Part shown: positions 62,490 to 64,000 of the stretch, one piece after another
Position numbering within the stretch: the first letter of the stretch is position 1
Layout: each line of letters begins with the position of its first letter
Source: an uncultured Tateyamaria sp.
Lineage (GTDB): Bacteria; Pseudomonadota; Alphaproteobacteria; Rhodobacterales; Rhodobacteraceae
DNA: 64,000 nt
Direction of reading: 5' to 3'
Assembly: GCF_947503385.1 (NCBI RefSeq)
Contig: NZ_CANNDO010000005.1
Coordinates: 1-64,000 of the forward strand
Made by a program: the position numbers and the translations under genes
Notes under the pieces: generated by a model
Databases searched by the model: none
What the model saw: only the letters and a program-made list of their open reading frames with translations
Told to the model about the DNA's origin: nothing

Positions 62490-63451
62490 CCCCCGCCGAA
62501 ATGGAGCCGCGCATCGTCAGATACGGCGAGCTCAAGCCCTGCAAGACTGCGTTCATCGACGCACACACGCCCGGCTCTGACCAGAAGGAAAACTTTACCA
62601 TCATCGGCGGTGGCGTGTCGGAAAGCCCGGACCAACATGTGCACATCTCGATCCCGCACGGGTTTAACATCGGCGCAGCCGGTCAGCAGCCAAAATGCCG
62701 CAACTCGCTGCACAGTCACCGCACGGCGGAGGTGTTCTTTGTTCTGTCAGGGCGTTGGCGGTTCTTTTGGGGGCGCTGGGGCGACGCGGGCGAGGTCGTG
62801 CTGGAAGAAGGCGACATCATCAACATTCCCACAGGCATTTTCCGCGGGTTCGAGAATGTGGGCACGGATTACGGGATGATTATGGCGATCCTTGGGGGGG
62901 ACGATGCCGGGGGCGGCGTGATCTGGGCACCGCAAGTGATCGAGGACGCCCGCGACCACGGTCTTACCCTCGGGGAAAATGGCAGTCTTTATGACAGCAA
63001 GCGGGGCGAAACCCTGCCCGTCGGGATAAAGCCCATGGCACCGCTTGGCGATGCGGACCTGCAAACCTTCCCCGAAATGACGCCAAGCGAGGTCGTGGGA
63101 TTTGGCGTGCGCCGCTATTGGGATATGGTGGCCTTGGCCAAGGATCGGCCCTGCAAGGTCATCGGAGAGACGGGGATCATCCGTGACAAACCCGGCTTCG
63201 AAGTTGATTTGCTTACCCGCTCCAGCGCAACATTGGATATGCACAGCCACGACAGACCATCCGTCCTGATGCCCATGCGCGGCCATTGGCGTGTCACATG
63301 GGACGGCGGTGAGACGACGCTTGCGCCCGGCGATACAATGAGCGTGCCCGAGGATTTGCCGCACAATGCAGTGCCGTCGATGACGGGTGAGGCATCGCTT
63401 TATCATATTGTCGGAACGGATGATCCCGCGGGGGCCACGTGGCGCGGCTGA
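62486..63451 (+). CDS. Bicupin protein
   Basis: The 321-residue protein has two cupin domains: SLHSHRTAEVFFVLSGRWRFFWGRWGDAGEVVLEEGDIINIPTGIFRGFEN (about 70-130) and LDMHSHDRPSVLMPMRGHWRVTWDGGETTLAPGDTMSVPEDLPHNAV (about 250-300). Each has HxH...E/H-type metal ligands. Bicupins include gentisate and other dioxygenases, oxalate decarboxylases and isomerases; this one may act on an acid produced by the HisD-like enzyme or open a ring. It starts by overlap with the DUF6653 gene. Confidence 0.82.
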   Translation: MTPAEMEPRIVRYGELKPCKTAFIDAHTPGSDQKENFTIIGGGVSESPDQHVHISIPHGFNIGAAGQQPKCRNSLHSHRTAEVFFVLSGRWRFFWGRWGDAGEVVLEEGDIINIPTGIFRGFENVGTDYGMIMAILGGDDAGGGVIWAPQVIEDARDHGLTLGENGSLYDSKRGETLPVGIKPMAPLGDADLQTFPEMTPSEVVGFGVRRYWDMVALAKDRPCKVIGETGIIRDKPGFEVDLLTRSSATLDMHSHDRPSVLMPMRGHWRVTWDGGETTLAPGDTMSVPEDLPHNAVPSMTGEASLYHIVGTDDPAGATWRG

Positions 63452-64000
63452 TTGCATGTCTTCTGGCCCTTTGGGCAAGCACGGCACAGGCACAGGCACA
63501 GGCGCAGGTCTGGCAAGCGCAAAGCGTGGACGGGGGGCATTTCGTCTTTCACACGGCGCGGGCCGGGGCGTCGGTTGACCTGATCTGCCTTGCGCCATCG
63601 CTCCAGCGCCGTCCGGCGGTGGAGGTCGAACAGCATGAAATTCGTCCGATGACGCCCGGCATGACCCGGCTCGAAATCGGAACCGACCGCGTTCCCGTTG
63701 GCAACGATGTGATCCGCGACGACGTGGTGCTGTGGTCGGATCAGACGGGCTACCGCCTGCCCACGATCACCTTCAATGAGCTTGATAGCATGTGGCAGGT
63801 CGACATCTCGGCCACGGACCCACTGTGGTCCGCACTGGCGCAGGCCCGTTCGATCATCCTTGCCCCCGGACAGCAACAAGCATGGCAATTGCCCGTTGCG
63901 GGCTTGGCCCCTGCGCTGTCGCAGGTGCAGAACGACTGCGCTGCGGCGTGGTCCGCGGCGCAATCGGCCCCCACAGCTGCACCGGGCACCGTGACCGTGC
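63439..64000 (+). CDS. Secreted protein, N-terminal part (runs off right edge)
   Basis: An open frame from the GTG at 63439 to the window end, 187 codons, overlaps the bicupin stop by 13 bases. It opens MARLIACLLALWASTAQAQAQAQVWQ, a signal peptide, after which come TARAGASVDLICLAPSLQRRPAVEVEQHEIRPM and VPVGNDVIRDDVVLWSDQTGYRLPTITFNELDSMWQVD. No domain is recognised. The first residues after cleavage are coded by an imperfect CAGGCA repeat (about 63483-63507). It could be the next gene of the cluster or a neighbour. Confidence 0.55.
   Translation, partial: MARLIACLLALWASTAQAQAQAQVWQAQSVDGGHFVFHTARAGASVDLICLAPSLQRRPAVEVEQHEIRPMTPGMTRLEIGTDRVPVGNDVIRDDVVLWSDQTGYRLPTITFNELDSMWQVDISATDPLWSALAQARSIILAPGQQQAWQLPVAGLAPALSQVQNDCAAAWSAAQSAPTAAPGTVTV

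Noticed and set aside
63483-63507. CAGGCA tandem repeat near the right edge
   Set aside because: It codes for the Ala-Gln stretch at a signal-peptide end; too short to treat as a separate element, so mentioned only in the gene entry.
1-64000. CRISPR arrays, tRNA/rRNA genes, insertion sequences, prophage
   Set aside because: No regularly spaced repeats, tRNA arm patterns, transposase or phage genes were recognised on reading both strands. A dedicated tRNA/ncRNA scan was not possible here.

Overview
The window is high-GC, gene-dense DNA from an alphaproteobacterium, most likely a marine member of the Rhodobacterales (Roseobacter group). The evidence is the gene content: DmdB- and DmdC-like acyl-CoA enzymes, a propionyl-CoA synthetase, several acyl-CoA dehydrogenases with LiuR-type MerR regulators, a CUT1-type ABC transporter and an RTX metalloprotease. 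Many neighbouring genes overlap by ATGA, GTGA or TGATG. A GC-hairpin plus GGAGTATTT-N-AAAGAGAAGAAG repeat recurs between genes. No rRNA, tRNA, CRISPR array, insertion sequence or prophage was recognised.

Layout. 1-8.9 kb holds housekeeping and small operons: the 5' end of glyA, nadK with an FrhB-like Fe-S protein, a Sco protein with two secreted Cys-rich proteins, a degenerate M48-like membrane protein, a methyltransferase, prpE and two lipoproteins. 9-16.3 kb holds maeB and a nucleoside-salvage run (cupin, cdd, deoA, deoB, upp). 16.3-23.9 kb holds a SPOR protein, a DmdB-like CoA ligase, an EamA transporter coupled to a sulfotransferase, a Hint-domain protein, and a TetR/NmrA divergent pair. 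23.9-28.6 kb looks like an accessory patch. It has two gene-free stretches of about 0.65 kb flanking a GntR regulator and an 860-residue M10/RTX protease whose N-terminal domain is a nearly perfect tandem duplication.

28.6-39.4 kb is acyl-CoA metabolism: a fadA-small gene-fadB operon behind a TetR-type palindrome, GST, and a MerR/acyl-CoA dehydrogenase operon with candidate MerR boxes upstream. It also holds a stress protein, a periplasmic binding protein and a second MerR. 39.5-47.8 kb holds two coupled PaaI thioesterases with a MATE exporter, pyrD with DUF1330 and DUF952 genes, a secreted 5'-nucleotidase, an SRAP protein, a cupredoxin-like protein and gcdH.

47.98-63.45 kb is the most interesting region: a single-direction run of 15 mostly overlapping genes behind a perfect 16-bp LacI-type palindrome. 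It encodes a complete CUT1 ABC importer, a GMC oxidoreductase, a histidinol-dehydrogenase-like enzyme with intact zinc and catalytic residues, and an SDR. It also encodes four SnoaL/NTF2-like proteins (about seven domains), a 91-residue orphan protein, a LacI regulator, an FMN split-barrel protein, a DUF6653 membrane protein and a bicupin. The set reads as uptake and stepwise oxidation/rearrangement of one inducing small molecule, probably a polyol, sugar or sulfonated relative, whose identity cannot be told from sequence. A secreted protein overlapping the bicupin runs off the right edge.
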